This document shows, one piece after another, positions 24,778 through 31,688 of a stretch of 32,583 nt of DNA. This DNA is from Gammaproteobacteria bacterium (GTDB lineage: Bacteria; Pseudomonadota; Gammaproteobacteria; SZUA-152). A program made the position numbers and the translations under genes. The notes under the pieces are model-generated. The model made no database searches, had not been told where the DNA came from, and worked only from the letters and a program-made list of their open reading frames with translations. Positions within the stretch are counted from its first letter, which is position 1, and each line of letters starts with the position of its first letter. The stretch covers positions 1-32,583 of the forward strand of contig DRKN01000070.1 in the NCBI GenBank assembly GCA_011051755.1. Reading direction: 5' to 3'.

Positions 24778-25491
24778 TTATTGGGCGTCAGGCTCGATGA
24801 CCTTGATCAGTTCGATCTCGAAGGTCAGGGTTTCATTGGGGCCGATATTGCCGCCCGCACCCTGCGCACCGTAGGCCATTTCCGCAGGAATGTAGACTTC
24901 CCACTTATCGCCTTCGTGCATCATGGGAAGGATTTCCTGCCAGCCCTTGATAACCTGATTGACACCAAAGGTGGCGGGTTGGCCGCGCTTGTAGGAGCTG
25001 TCGAATTCCTCGCCGTTGAGCAGAGTGCCACGGTAGTGAGCGGAAATGCTGTCGGTGGCCTTGGGCTGTTTGCCGGAGCCGGAGGTGATGACCTTGTACT
25101 GCACGCCGCTGGGCAGTTCTTTTACGCCGGGCTTTTCCTTGTTAGCGGCCAGGAAGGCCTTGCCTTCTTCGAGGGCCTTATTGGCATGGGCGGCGCGCTC
25201 GGCGGCCTGTTTGGCCTGAAAGGCCTCTACAATGGCACGCATTTCATCCATACTTAATTTCAGCTCGTTGTCTTTCAAGACATCGTCGATGGCCTGTGCC
25301 AGGGCCTTGCTGTCGATGTCCAGTCCTTCTCGCTTGAGGCTCTGGCCGACCTGGAAGCCGATAGCATAACTGAATTTTTCCTGTTCGGTTTTCAGGCCAG
25401 GGTCAGCGGCGAAGGCGCTGCCGGTAGTCAGGGTGCTGTACAGCAGGAGTGTGCCGAGGGTGGTTTTAAGTGCGGTGCTAGCGGTCTTCAC
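24778..25491 (-). CDS. FKBP-type peptidyl-prolyl isomerase, FkpA/Mip-like, periplasmic
   Basis: GTG at 25491 is chosen because AAAGGAAA precedes it at the right spacing and the product then opens with a signal peptide (cleavage near A-F-A at 26-28). The 237-residue protein has an N-terminal helical dimerisation domain (about 30-115, with F-S-Y-A-I-G-F-Q-V-G) and a C-terminal FKBP domain (about 130-235). The FKBP core motifs are visible: Y-R-G-T-L-L-N-G-E-E-F-D-S-S, V-I-K-G-W-Q-E, and A-Y-G with the following G-P-N-E-T-L-T-F-E-I-E-L. It catalyses prolyl cis-trans isomerisation and acts as a folding helper in the periplasm. It is upstream of and close to the DnaJ-related gene. Confidence 0.92.
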   Translation of the reverse strand: MKTASTALKTTLGTLLLYSTLTTGSAFAADPGLKTEQEKFSYAIGFQVGQSLKREGLDIDSKALAQAIDDVLKDNELKLSMDEMRAIVEAFQAKQAAERAAHANKALEEGKAFLAANKEKPGVKELPSGVQYKVITSGSGKQPKATDSISAHYRGTLLNGEEFDSSYKRGQPATFGVNQVIKGWQEILPMMHEGDKWEVYIPAEMAYGAQGAGGNIGPNETLTFEIELIKVIEPDAQ

Positions 25492-25610
25492 GTTGTTTCC
25501 TTTGCAGTTTTGCGGTTGGGGCGCCTGGGCGCGGAATATCAATGGGATCAGAGGTTTCCTGGAATGAAAGGTTCCTTTGTATTTTTCATGGTGATTTTTT
25601 GTCGCTAAAA

Positions 25611-25658
25611 TTTCACGGCTGACGTTTCACGGCTGACGTTTCACGGCTGACGTTTCAC
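25611..25658. repeat. 14-bp tandem repeat overlapping the cysQ 3' end
   Basis: TTTCACGGCTGACG is repeated at 25611, 25625 and 25639, followed by a partial copy TTTCAC at 25653-25658. The copies are identical. The partial copy contains the cysQ stop codon (minus strand TGA at 25655-25657), so the array appears to have grown outward from the end of the gene. Confidence 0.92.
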
Positions 25659-26452
25659 AGAAAACGCACCCAGTCGTAGTCCGGGTCGCCGACGACGAGA
25701 AACTCCGGATTGAGCAGGGATTCCTTGGCGTTGTAGAGCAGCGGTGACAGGTCGGTCTGGGTAATGCGTCCACCGGCTTCGTCGACGATGCAGTGGGCGG
25801 CGGCGGTATCCCATTCCGAAGTCGGGCCGAGGCGTGGATAGATGTCGGCCTTGCCTTCCGCCACCAGTCCGGATTTCAGTGAGCTGCCCATGCTGACGAT
25901 GTCGTGGTCGCCAATGTGGGCAAGAAAGGCCTTGAGGGAATCACCACGATGTGAGCGACTGCCGGCGACGATGGTGCGACCGGGTTCTTTCTTGCGGGTG
26001 TGGATGCGCGTGGCTTCGCCGTCCTTGATGCGCTTTCTGTAGGCGCCATATCCACGTGCAGCGTAGTAGGTCAATCCGCTAACCGGGGTATAGATGACAC
26101 CAAGAATGGACTCGTGTTTGTCGATGAGAGCGATGTTGACGGTGAATTCACCATTGCGCTTGATGAATTCGCGAGTGCCATCGAGTGGGTCGACGAGCCA
26201 GTAGGTTTGCCACTTTTTCCGTTCCTCGAAGGGGATTCTGGCGGACTCTTCCGACAGGATCGGCAGTTCCGGGGTGAGGATGGAAAGACCGGCGACAATG
26301 GCATTGTGTGCGGCCATGTCGGCAGCGGTGAGTGGTGAGTCGTCTTCCTTGTGGGTGACGTCGAAGTCGGTCTGATAAATTTCCAGAATGCGTTCACCGG
26401 CGTCGGTGGCGAGGTCGATGATGTGACTCAGGAGTTCATTGGGGTTTGCCAC
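25655..26452 (-). CDS. cysQ: 3'(2'),5'-bisphosphate nucleotidase CysQ
   Basis: Two starts compete. GTG at 26452 has AAGGAAG six bases upstream and is preferred (265 residues). ATG at 26482 overlaps the nudE stop as ATGA. This is an inositol monophosphatase-fold enzyme with the metal-binding motif D-P-L-D-G-T at 88-93, the E-E-S site near 68-70, and the second motif E-W-D-T-A-A-A-H near the C-terminus. CysQ removes phosphate from 3'-phosphoadenosine 5'-phosphate, the by-product of sulfate assimilation. G-E-F-T-V-N-I-A-L and S-R-S-H support CysQ over SuhB. It forms an operon with nudE. The last codons run into a tandem repeat. Confidence 0.93.
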   Translation of the reverse strand: MANPNELLSHIIDLATDAGERILEIYQTDFDVTHKEDDSPLTAADMAAHNAIVAGLSILTPELPILSEESARIPFEERKKWQTYWLVDPLDGTREFIKRNGEFTVNIALIDKHESILGVIYTPVSGLTYYAARGYGAYRKRIKDGEATRIHTRKKEPGRTIVAGSRSHRGDSLKAFLAHIGDHDIVSMGSSLKSGLVAEGKADIYPRLGPTSEWDTAAAHCIVDEAGGRITQTDLSPLLYNAKESLLNPEFLVVGDPDYDWVRFL

Positions 26453-26478
26453 GTCTGCTTCCTTGGGTTGGTGGGATG

Positions 26479-27024
26479 TCATTGTTGGGCAAGGCGTTCG
26501 CGGGCCATGAAGAGCGCCGCAATGCTACGTGCTTCGGTACATTCTTCCTGTGCCAGCAGTTCATTCAGGCGGCTCAGGGGCCAGGGCACCACTTCGATTT
26601 CTTCCGGTTCGTCACCCTCGCAACGCCGTTCGAACAGATCTTGCGCCAGCACCACATGGGTGCAATGACTCTGGTAGCCGGGAGCGATGGTCAGGCTGGC
26701 CACGTGTTCCAGCTTACGGGCGCCGTAGCCGACTTCTTCCATGATTTCCCGGTTTGCCGCATCGAGAATGGCCTCATTCTTTTCGATCTTACCCTTCGGC
26801 AGGGCCAGTTCATAACGATGCACGCCGGCGGCGTATTCGCGAATCATCAGCACGGTGTCGTCCGTTAGCATGGGAATGATCAGCACTGCACCGCCTGCTG
26901 AGCCAACCAGTCGTTCGTAGCAAACTTCGGTGCCATTGGTGAAGCGCAGGTCGCGCTGCTCGACACGAAAGAACCGCGTGCGGGCGATGATTTTGGCGTC
27001 GAGGACTTCGGGTATCTTGCGCAT
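26479..27024 (-). CDS. nudE: ADP compounds hydrolase NudE (Nudix family)
   Basis: The Nudix box G-x5-E-x7-R-E-x-x-E-E-x-G is complete at residues 78-99 when ATG 27024 is used (181 residues, near the 186 of E. coli NudE). The frame is open to an ATG at 27117, but the extra residues do not resemble the family and would cover the opposing HU promoter. Family-typical pieces include I-A-R-T-R-F-F, I-R-E-Y-A-A-G, Y-E-L-A-L-P-K-G and G-D-E-P-E-E-I-E-V-V-P-W-P. NudE hydrolyses ADP-ribose, NADH and Ap3A-type compounds. The stop overlaps a possible cysQ start. The pairing of nudE with cysQ is common in gammaproteobacteria. No strong ribosome binding site is seen for any start. Confidence 0.9.
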   Translation of the reverse strand: MRKIPEVLDAKIIARTRFFRVEQRDLRFTNGTEVCYERLVGSAGGAVLIIPMLTDDTVLMIREYAAGVHRYELALPKGKIEKNEAILDAANREIMEEVGYGARKLEHVASLTIAPGYQSHCTHVVLAQDLFERRCEGDEPEEIEVVPWPLSRLNELLAQEECTEARSIAALFMARERLAQQ

Positions 27025-27116
27025 GGATAGGGGTGCTGGGCCTTGCAGGCTGCTCTGTGTGTCGGCAATAGTAGCGTGATGCATGGCCTTTGGCACGAGT
27101 ATTTTGAGCGTTGACA

Positions 27117-27145
27117 TTGCGCGCGGCCGGAAAAAAGACTATAAA
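27117..27145 (+). promoter_or_regulatory. Probable sigma70 promoter for the HU-like gene
   Basis: The -35 TTGCGC (27117-27122) and -10 TATAAA (27140-27145) are separated by 17 bases. A better-looking TTGACA lies at 27111-27116, but its distance to the -10 (23 bases) is too long. The start codon lies about 80 bases downstream, implying a leader of roughly 75 bases. Confidence 0.5.
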
Positions 27146-27226
27146 ACCCGCGAAATTGCCGAATACTGTTTGTTCGGCGATGGCAAACCCATTTCATTTT
27201 GTTACCTCCCAGGGAGATTCCCACTC

Positions 27227-27688
27227 ATGGCAATGAAGAAAAAGGCGATTAAGAAGTCCGCCGCGAAGAAGAAGGCTCCGGCGAAAAAGGCCGTTGCAAA
27301 GAAAAAAGTCGTTGCGAAAAAGAAGGCAGCTGGAAGGAAAGCAGCTGCTCCGGAGCGCAAGCTGACGGCGATTAAAACGCGTTACACCAAGACGCAGGTT
27401 CTCAATGAGCTGGCCGAGAACACGGATCTTAGCAAAAAGCAGGTGATTGCCGTGCTGGACGAGCTGGCGGTGCTGATCGAGCGTCACATCAAACCGCGTT
27501 CCTGTGGTGAGTTCACTCTGCCAGGCCTGCTGAAGGTGAAAACGGTGAAAAAGTCGGCGCGTAAGGCGCGCAAAAATGTGCCAAATCCGTTCAAACCCGG
27601 TGAGCTGATGGATGTGGCCGCCAAGCCCGCCAGTATCAAGGTCAAAGTTCTGCCGCTGACCAAACTGAAGGGCATGGCTTCCAAATAA
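27227..27688 (+). CDS. HU-family DNA-binding protein with long Lys/Ala-rich N-terminal tail
   Basis: ATG at 27227 has AGGGAG at 27211-27216. The 153-residue protein opens with about 45 residues made almost entirely of Lys and Ala (repeats of A-K-K-K and A-A-K-K), resembling histone H1-like or AlgP-like tails. The rest is an HU/IHF-like domain: Y-T-K-T-Q-V-L-N-E-L-A, S-K-K-Q-V-I-A-V-L-D-E-L, the G-E-F-T-L-P-G-L-L-K-V strands, and A-R-K-A-R-K-N-V in the position of the DNA-binding arm. It is a basic nucleoid-associated protein expected to bind DNA without strong sequence preference. It has its own promoter and a strong terminator, so it is monocistronic and probably well expressed. Confidence 0.92.
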   Translation: MAMKKKAIKKSAAKKKAPAKKAVAKKKVVAKKKAAGRKAAAPERKLTAIKTRYTKTQVLNELAENTDLSKKQVIAVLDELAVLIERHIKPRSCGEFTLPGLLKVKTVKKSARKARKNVPNPFKPGELMDVAAKPASIKVKVLPLTKLKGMASK

Positions 27689-27710
27689 GTCCTGTCAGTC
27701 AGTCATGAAG

Positions 27711-27736
27711 AAGGCGGCCATTGGCCGCCTTTTTTT
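27711..27736 (+). terminator. Rho-independent terminator after the HU-like gene
   Basis: A 9-bp perfect stem, AAGGCGGCC / GGCCGCCTT, with loop ATT is followed by a run of T ending at 27736. It begins 22 bases after the stop codon. Confidence 0.95.
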
Positions 27737-27757
27737 GTGCATACTTTAATTTCTGTA

Positions 27758-27820
27758 GGAGCGGGCCATGCCCGCGATGACAATACCGCCAAACTCACAA
27801 TCGCGGGCATGGCCCGCTCC
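27758..27820. repeat. REP-like inverted pair
   Basis: A 21-bp arm starting GGAGCGGGCCATGCCCGC at 27758-27778 is perfectly repeated in inverse orientation at 27800-27820, with 21 bases between. Each arm itself contains the GCGGGC/GCCCGC palindrome of Pseudomonas-type REP elements (TGTAGGAGCGGGC...). It sits between the HU terminator and the tsaD 3' end. Confidence 0.85.
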
Positions 27821-27829
27821 GGGTATTGT

Positions 27830-28867
27830 TCAGCCCGACTGACCGGGCGTGTTTAGGGTGTCGATGGGCCAGCGCGGCCGGCCATCGAAGGCGAGGCCGA
27901 TCCGTTCGCCGGCGCTCAGACGCAGAGCGCCGGCGAAGGCAATCATGGCGCCGTTGTCGGTGCAGAAAGCGGGGCGTGGATAAAACACATTGAAGCCTTC
28001 CTTTTTGGCATTGGCCCGCAAACTGTGGCGCAGTTGCCGATTGGCGCTGACCCCCCCGGCGATCACCAGCCGCTGCATGCCGGTCTGTTTTAATGCACGG
28101 CGGCACTTGATGAGCAGGGTGTCCACCAGCGCGTCCTGAAAGGCGCGGGCGATGTCGGCGCGGGTCTGCGCGGTATCCGTGTTTTCTCTCATGTTTTCGT
28201 TCATGGTATTGACGGCGAAGGTTTTCAGGCCGCTGAAGCTAAAATCCAGCCCGGGGCGATTGGTCATGGGGCGGGGAAAGCGGAAGCGTGCCGGGTCGCC
28301 GGATTCGGCCAGCCGGGCCAGTGCCGGGCCGCCGGGGTAGTCGAGTCCCAGTAATTTGGCGGTTTTGTCGAAGGCCTCGCCGGCGGCGTCATCCAGGGTA
28401 TCGCCAAGGATCTCGTATTCGCCCACGCCCTTCACCGCCACCAGCAGGGTATGGCCGCCGGACACCAGCAGGGCGACGAAGGGAAAGGCCGGGGCGTCGT
28501 CCTCCAGCAGCGGCGCCAGCAGGTGGCCCTCCATGTGATGCACTTCCACTGCGGGTACGTCCCAGGCCCAGGCCAGGCTGCGACCGATGGCGCAACCCAC
28601 CAGCAGGGCGCCCACCAGTCCGGGGCCGGCGGTGAAGGCGACGCCGTTGATGCTGCCGGCCGGGCAGCCGGCGTCAGCCAGCACTTGACGGATCAGCGGC
28701 AGGGTCTTGCGCACATGATCGCGCGAGGCCAGCTCCGGCACCACGCCGCCGTAGTCGGCATGCAGGGCAACCTGGCTGTGCAGGGCGTCGGCCAGCAGGC
28801 CCTGTTCGCTGTCGTAGATGGCGATACCGGTTTCATCGCAGGAGGTCTCGATGCCGAGGATTCTCAT
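27830..28867 (-). CDS. tsaD: tRNA N6-threonylcarbamoyladenosine transferase subunit TsaD
   Basis: ATG at 28867 gives 345 residues, starting [13 protein letters not shown] as in the family. The metal-binding histidines of the ASKHA-fold active site are at 111 and 115 in H-H-M-E-G-H, the same positions as in E. coli. S-G-G-H-T, G-E-A-F-D-K, and the C-terminal A-G-G-V-S-A-N and D-N-G-A-M-I motifs are all present. TsaD, with TsaB and TsaE, makes the t6A37 modification of ANN-reading tRNAs in the cytoplasm. It is divergent from rpsU, the widespread proteobacterial arrangement. The upstream ribosome binding site is weak (GGAA about nine bases before the ATG). Confidence 0.96.
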   Translation of the reverse strand: MRILGIETSCDETGIAIYDSEQGLLADALHSQVALHADYGGVVPELASRDHVRKTLPLIRQVLADAGCPAGSINGVAFTAGPGLVGALLVGCAIGRSLAWAWDVPAVEVHHMEGHLLAPLLEDDAPAFPFVALLVSGGHTLLVAVKGVGEYEILGDTLDDAAGEAFDKTAKLLGLDYPGGPALARLAESGDPARFRFPRPMTNRPGLDFSFSGLKTFAVNTMNENMRENTDTAQTRADIARAFQDALVDTLLIKCRRALKQTGMQRLVIAGGVSANRQLRHSLRANAKKEGFNVFYPRPAFCTDNGAMIAFAGALRLSAGERIGLAFDGRPRWPIDTLNTPGQSG

Positions 28868-28885
28868 AGGGGGGTTCCAAGAATT

Positions 28886-28914
28886 TTGCATTTCACGCCT
28901 GATGCGGCTAGAAT
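28886..28914 (+). promoter_or_regulatory. Sigma70 promoter for rpsU and the macromolecular synthesis operon
   Basis: The -35 TTGCAT (28886-28891) is followed after exactly 17 bases by the -10 TAGAAT (28909-28914). It lies about 100 bases before rpsU in the spacer shared with divergent tsaD. Confidence 0.7.
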
Positions 28915-29013
28915 TCCGCGTTCTCCCGCGCATGGGTGCCCTCGCAGGCAGACAGTGGCGCGGGATCGAAAAGCGAATTTTATCATTAGTCAGCAGCAAG
29001 GATTGGAACACAA

Positions 29014-29229
29014 ATGCCAAACGTCCGTGTCAGAGAAAACGAGCCCTTCGACGTCGCCCTGCGTCGTTTCAAGCGTTCCTGCGAGAAGGCCGGTGTTCTC
29101 ACCGAAGTTCGTCGCCGCGAATACTACGAAAAACCCACCCAGGCTCGCCAGCGCAAGATGGCTTCCGCCGTCAAGCGTCATCTGAAAAAAATCTCTCGCG
29201 AAGTGACACGCCGCAAGCGTATGTACTGA
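29014..29229 (+). CDS. rpsU: 30S ribosomal protein bS21
   Basis: The 71-residue, strongly basic protein matches bS21 from end to end: M-P[11 protein letters not shown] at the start, [21 protein letters not shown], and the K-R-x-M-Y end. It has the usual length of 71. AAGGA precedes the ATG. bS21 helps the 30S subunit engage mRNA. It is first in the conserved macromolecular synthesis operon (rpsU, yqeY, dnaG, rpoD) and is separated from the next gene by a hairpin that probably lets bS21 be made in excess. Confidence 0.98.
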   Translation: MPNVRVRENEPFDVALRRFKRSCEKAGVLTEVRRREYYEKPTQARQRKMASAVKRHLKKISREVTRRKRMY

Positions 29230-29238
29230 CTTTAAAGG

Positions 29239-29262
29239 CCGCCCTTTCGTGGGCGGTTTTTT
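29239..29262 (+). terminator. Partial terminator between rpsU and yqeY
   Basis: CCGCCC (29239-29244) and GGGCGG (29251-29256) form a stem with loop TTTCGT, followed by six T residues. Its place after rpsU matches the known attenuating terminator of the E. coli rpsU-dnaG-rpoD operon. Confidence 0.88.
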
Positions 29263-29286
29263 CCCTGCTTCTGGTTGATTTTCCTG

Positions 29287-29736
29287 ATGTCTGAACTCAA
29301 GCAACAGCTCACCGCTGACATGAAGCAAGCGATGCGCGACAAGGACAAGCCCCGCCTCGGCGTGGTGCGTCTGGTGTTGGCCGCCATCAAGCAGCGTGAA
29401 GTGGATGAGCGCGTGGAACTGGACAATGCACAGGTGCTGGCGGTGCTCGACAAGATGGTCAAGCAACGCCGCGATTCCGTGCGTCAGTTCGAAGAGGCCG
29501 GTCGCCAGGATCTGGCGGATCAGGAATCCTTCGAGATCACGGTATTGCAGACCTACTTGCCCGAAGCGCTCGGTGACGACGAACTCGATGCCCTCATCGA
29601 CGAGGCTATCGCCGCCAGCGGCGCCAGCTCCATGAAGGAGATGGGCAAAGCCATGGGTATTCTCAAGCCCAGGGTGCAGGGCCGCGCCGACATGGGCGCC
29701 GTAAGCGCCAAGCTCAAGGCGCGTCTCGGCGCCTGA
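29287..29736 (+). CDS. YqeY family protein (GatB/YqeY domain)
   Basis: ATG at 29287 gives 149 residues, the usual length. Family features are visible: L-R-L-V-L-A-A-I-K-Q-R-E-V-D in the N-terminal half (here V-R-L-V-L), then K-Q-R-R-D-S-V-R-Q-F-E-E-A-G-R-Q-D-L, L-P-E-A-L-G-D-D-E-L, and M-G-K-A-M-G-I-L-K-P-R-V-Q-G-R-A-D near the C-terminus. The C-terminal half resembles the tRNA-binding tail domain of amidotransferase subunit GatB; the exact cellular role is not settled. It lies between rpsU and dnaG, a common arrangement in gammaproteobacteria. Confidence 0.93.
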   Translation: MSELKQQLTADMKQAMRDKDKPRLGVVRLVLAAIKQREVDERVELDNAQVLAVLDKMVKQRRDSVRQFEEAGRQDLADQESFEITVLQTYLPEALGDDELDALIDEAIAASGASSMKEMGKAMGILKPRVQGRADMGAVSAKLKARLGA

Positions 29737-29853
29737 TGTCCGGGGCTTTGCCCTGCGGCTGTATTTTTCGACGGATTTGCCATTGGGCTGTTGCGAGGCC
29801 CGGTTGGTTGATACGGCACAGACATTCCTCTTGCGAGGGCCTACCATAGTCCC

Positions 29854-31599
29854 ATGGCTGGCTACATCCCCCCCCATTTCATCGATGAGCTGCTGACCCG
29901 CGTCGATATCGTCGACGTCATCGACGGCCGCGTGGCATTGAGAAAGGCCGGCCGTGAATACACTGCTTGTTGCCCCTTCCATAACGAAAAGACGCCCTCG
30001 TTCACGGTGAGTCGTGAAAAGCAGTTCTACCACTGTTTCGGCTGTGGCGTGCATGGCTCGGCCATCGGCTTTCTGATGGAATACGAGCACATGGACTTCG
30101 TCGAGGCGGTAGAGGAGCTGGCCGGTGCGATCGGGCTGGAAGTGCCGCGTGAGACCGGTTCGGCGGCGCCATCGGCGGATCGAGGCAATCAGGACTTATA
30201 CGAGGTGCTGGAAAAAGCCGTCGATTACTACCGTCATCAGCTGCGTCAGCATCCGCAAGCAGGGCAGGCGCAGGACTACCTCAAGGGACGCGGATTGAGC
30301 GGTGAAATCGCCGCCGACTTCGAACTGGGTTTCGCCCCGCCCGGCTGGGACAATCTGACATCGGCGCTGGGTGTAAAGGCCGAGCGGCTGCTGGCGGCCG
30401 GCATGTTGATCCGCAAGGACAACGGTGATCATCACGACCGCTTTCGCGAACGCATCATGTTTCCGATCCGTGACCGTCGGGGCCGGGTGATTGGCTTTGG
30501 TGGACGCGTCATGGCTGGCGACGTCAAACCTAAATACCTCAATTCGCCGGAGACCCCGGTGTTTCATAAAAGCAGTGAGCTGTATGGCCTGTACCAGGCA
30601 CGCAAGGCAGTGCGCAAGCTGGAGCGCCTGTTGGTGGTCGAAGGCTACATGGACGTGGTGTCGCTGGCTCAGTTCGGTGTGCGCAATGTGGTCGCCACCC
30701 TGGGCACGGCCACCACAGCGGAACATTTGCAGCGTCTGTTTCGTGTTGTACCGCAGGTGGTGTTTTGTTTTGACGGTGACCGCGCCGGGCGGGAGGCCGC
30801 TTGGCGGGCGTTGGAAAATGCCCTGCCAGTGTTGAGTGAAGGGCGGCGGATCCGCTTCATGTTTCTGCCCGACGGTGAAGACCCGGACAGCCTGGTGCGC
30901 AAGGAAGGGCAGGCCGGATTCGAACAGCGTTTGGAGAACGCCAGCCCATTTTCCCACTATTTCTTTGAAGCTTTGTCGAGCAGGGTCGACTTAGGCTCCA
31001 TCGACGGTCGCGCACAACTGGTGGAACAGGCGCGGCCATTGTTGAAAAAGCTGCCGCAGGGTGTGTTTCGGCACATGATGGCAACGCAACTGGCGGAAAT
31101 TGCCCGGCTCGATGCCGCCGCGCTGGCCGATTTAACCGGGGTTCCCCGGCCGAGGACAGGATCCGTGCGCCCTGCGCCGGTAGCAGGTACTTCGCCCGTG
31201 CGTCGCGCAATCCGTCTGCTGTTGCAACGTCCACAATTGGCTGAAGGTCTGACGGAACTTGATGCCCTGCGGGGGCTCGAATTACCCGGCGTGCCACTGC
31301 TACAGGCAATGATTGATTTATTACGTGCCCACCCACATTTAAGTTGTGGCGCCATTCTCGAACACTGGCGGGGGCAGGACGAAGGCCGGCATCTCGCACA
31401 CCTGGCGCGGTTGCCGGTGGATGTGCCGGATGAAGGTCTGGCGGTTGAGTTTAGCGATGTGATGTCACATATCGCGTCCCTGCATGATGAGCAGGCCGTG
31501 GATCGTCTGCTCGCGAAGTCTCGACTTGGCGACCTCAGTGACGAGGAAAAACACCAGTTGAAACAATCGCTTGCCGCCAAAAGTGGCAGTGGCGCCTGA
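29854..31599 (+). CDS. dnaG: DNA primase DnaG
   Basis: The 581-residue primase, the same length as that of E. coli, has the CHC2 zinc-binding domain with Cys40, His43, Cys61 and Cys64 (spacing identical to E. coli). The RNA polymerase/TOPRIM core includes F-G-G-R-V, Y-L-N-S-P-E-T-P-V-F-H-K-S, L-V-V-E-G-Y-M-D-V and D-G-D-R-A-G-R (TOPRIM acidic motif). A C-terminal helicase-binding domain follows after about residue 435. DnaG makes RNA primers at the replication fork. It follows yqeY by 117 bases and precedes rpoD. Confidence 0.98.
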   Translation: MAGYIPPHFIDELLTRVDIVDVIDGRVALRKAGREYTACCPFHNEKTPSFTVSREKQFYHCFGCGVHGSAIGFLMEYEHMDFVEAVEELAGAIGLEVPRETGSAAPSADRGNQDLYEVLEKAVDYYRHQLRQHPQAGQAQDYLKGRGLSGEIAADFELGFAPPGWDNLTSALGVKAERLLAAGMLIRKDNGDHHDRFRERIMFPIRDRRGRVIGFGGRVMAGDVKPKYLNSPETPVFHKSSELYGLYQARKAVRKLERLLVVEGYMDVVSLAQFGVRNVVATLGTATTAEHLQRLFRVVPQVVFCFDGDRAGREAAWRALENALPVLSEGRRIRFMFLPDGEDPDSLVRKEGQAGFEQRLENASPFSHYFFEALSSRVDLGSIDGRAQLVEQARPLLKKLPQGVFRHMMATQLAEIARLDAAALADLTGVPRPRTGSVRPAPVAGTSPVRRAIRLLLQRPQLAEGLTELDALRGLELPGVPLLQAMIDLLRAHPHLSCGAILEHWRGQDEGRHLAHLARLPVDVPDEGLAVEFSDVMSHIASLHDEQAVDRLLAKSRLGDLSDEEKHQLKQSLAAKSGSGA

Positions 31600-31648
31600 T
31601 GTGGTGCGGGGTGTTATAAATCGGTCGCAAATCCCTGCGAAATCAGGT

Positions 31649-31654
31649 TATAAT
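31649..31654 (+). promoter_or_regulatory. Candidate -10 element upstream of rpoD
   Basis: A perfect TATAAT stands 35 bases before the rpoD ATG. The -35 position at 17 bases reads CGCAAA, which is poor, so this may be a weak or activator-dependent internal promoter giving rpoD partly independent expression. Confidence 0.4.
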
Positions 31655-31688
31655 ATGCGGCTATTTTTTATAGGTGTTTGACGATCAC

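Noticed and set aside
25611-25658. Short direct repeats considered as a CRISPR array
   Set aside because: The units are 14 bp, contiguous and lack spacers; this is a simple tandem repeat.
27111-27145. TTGACA with TATAAA as the HU promoter
   Set aside because: The spacing is 23 bases, too long for sigma70; the overlapping TTGCGC at 17 bases is a better partner.
28990-30090. 366-codon minus-strand frame opposite rpsU, yqeY and the dnaG start
   Set aside because: It covers three well-recognised genes and two terminator or promoter sites; no family resemblance.
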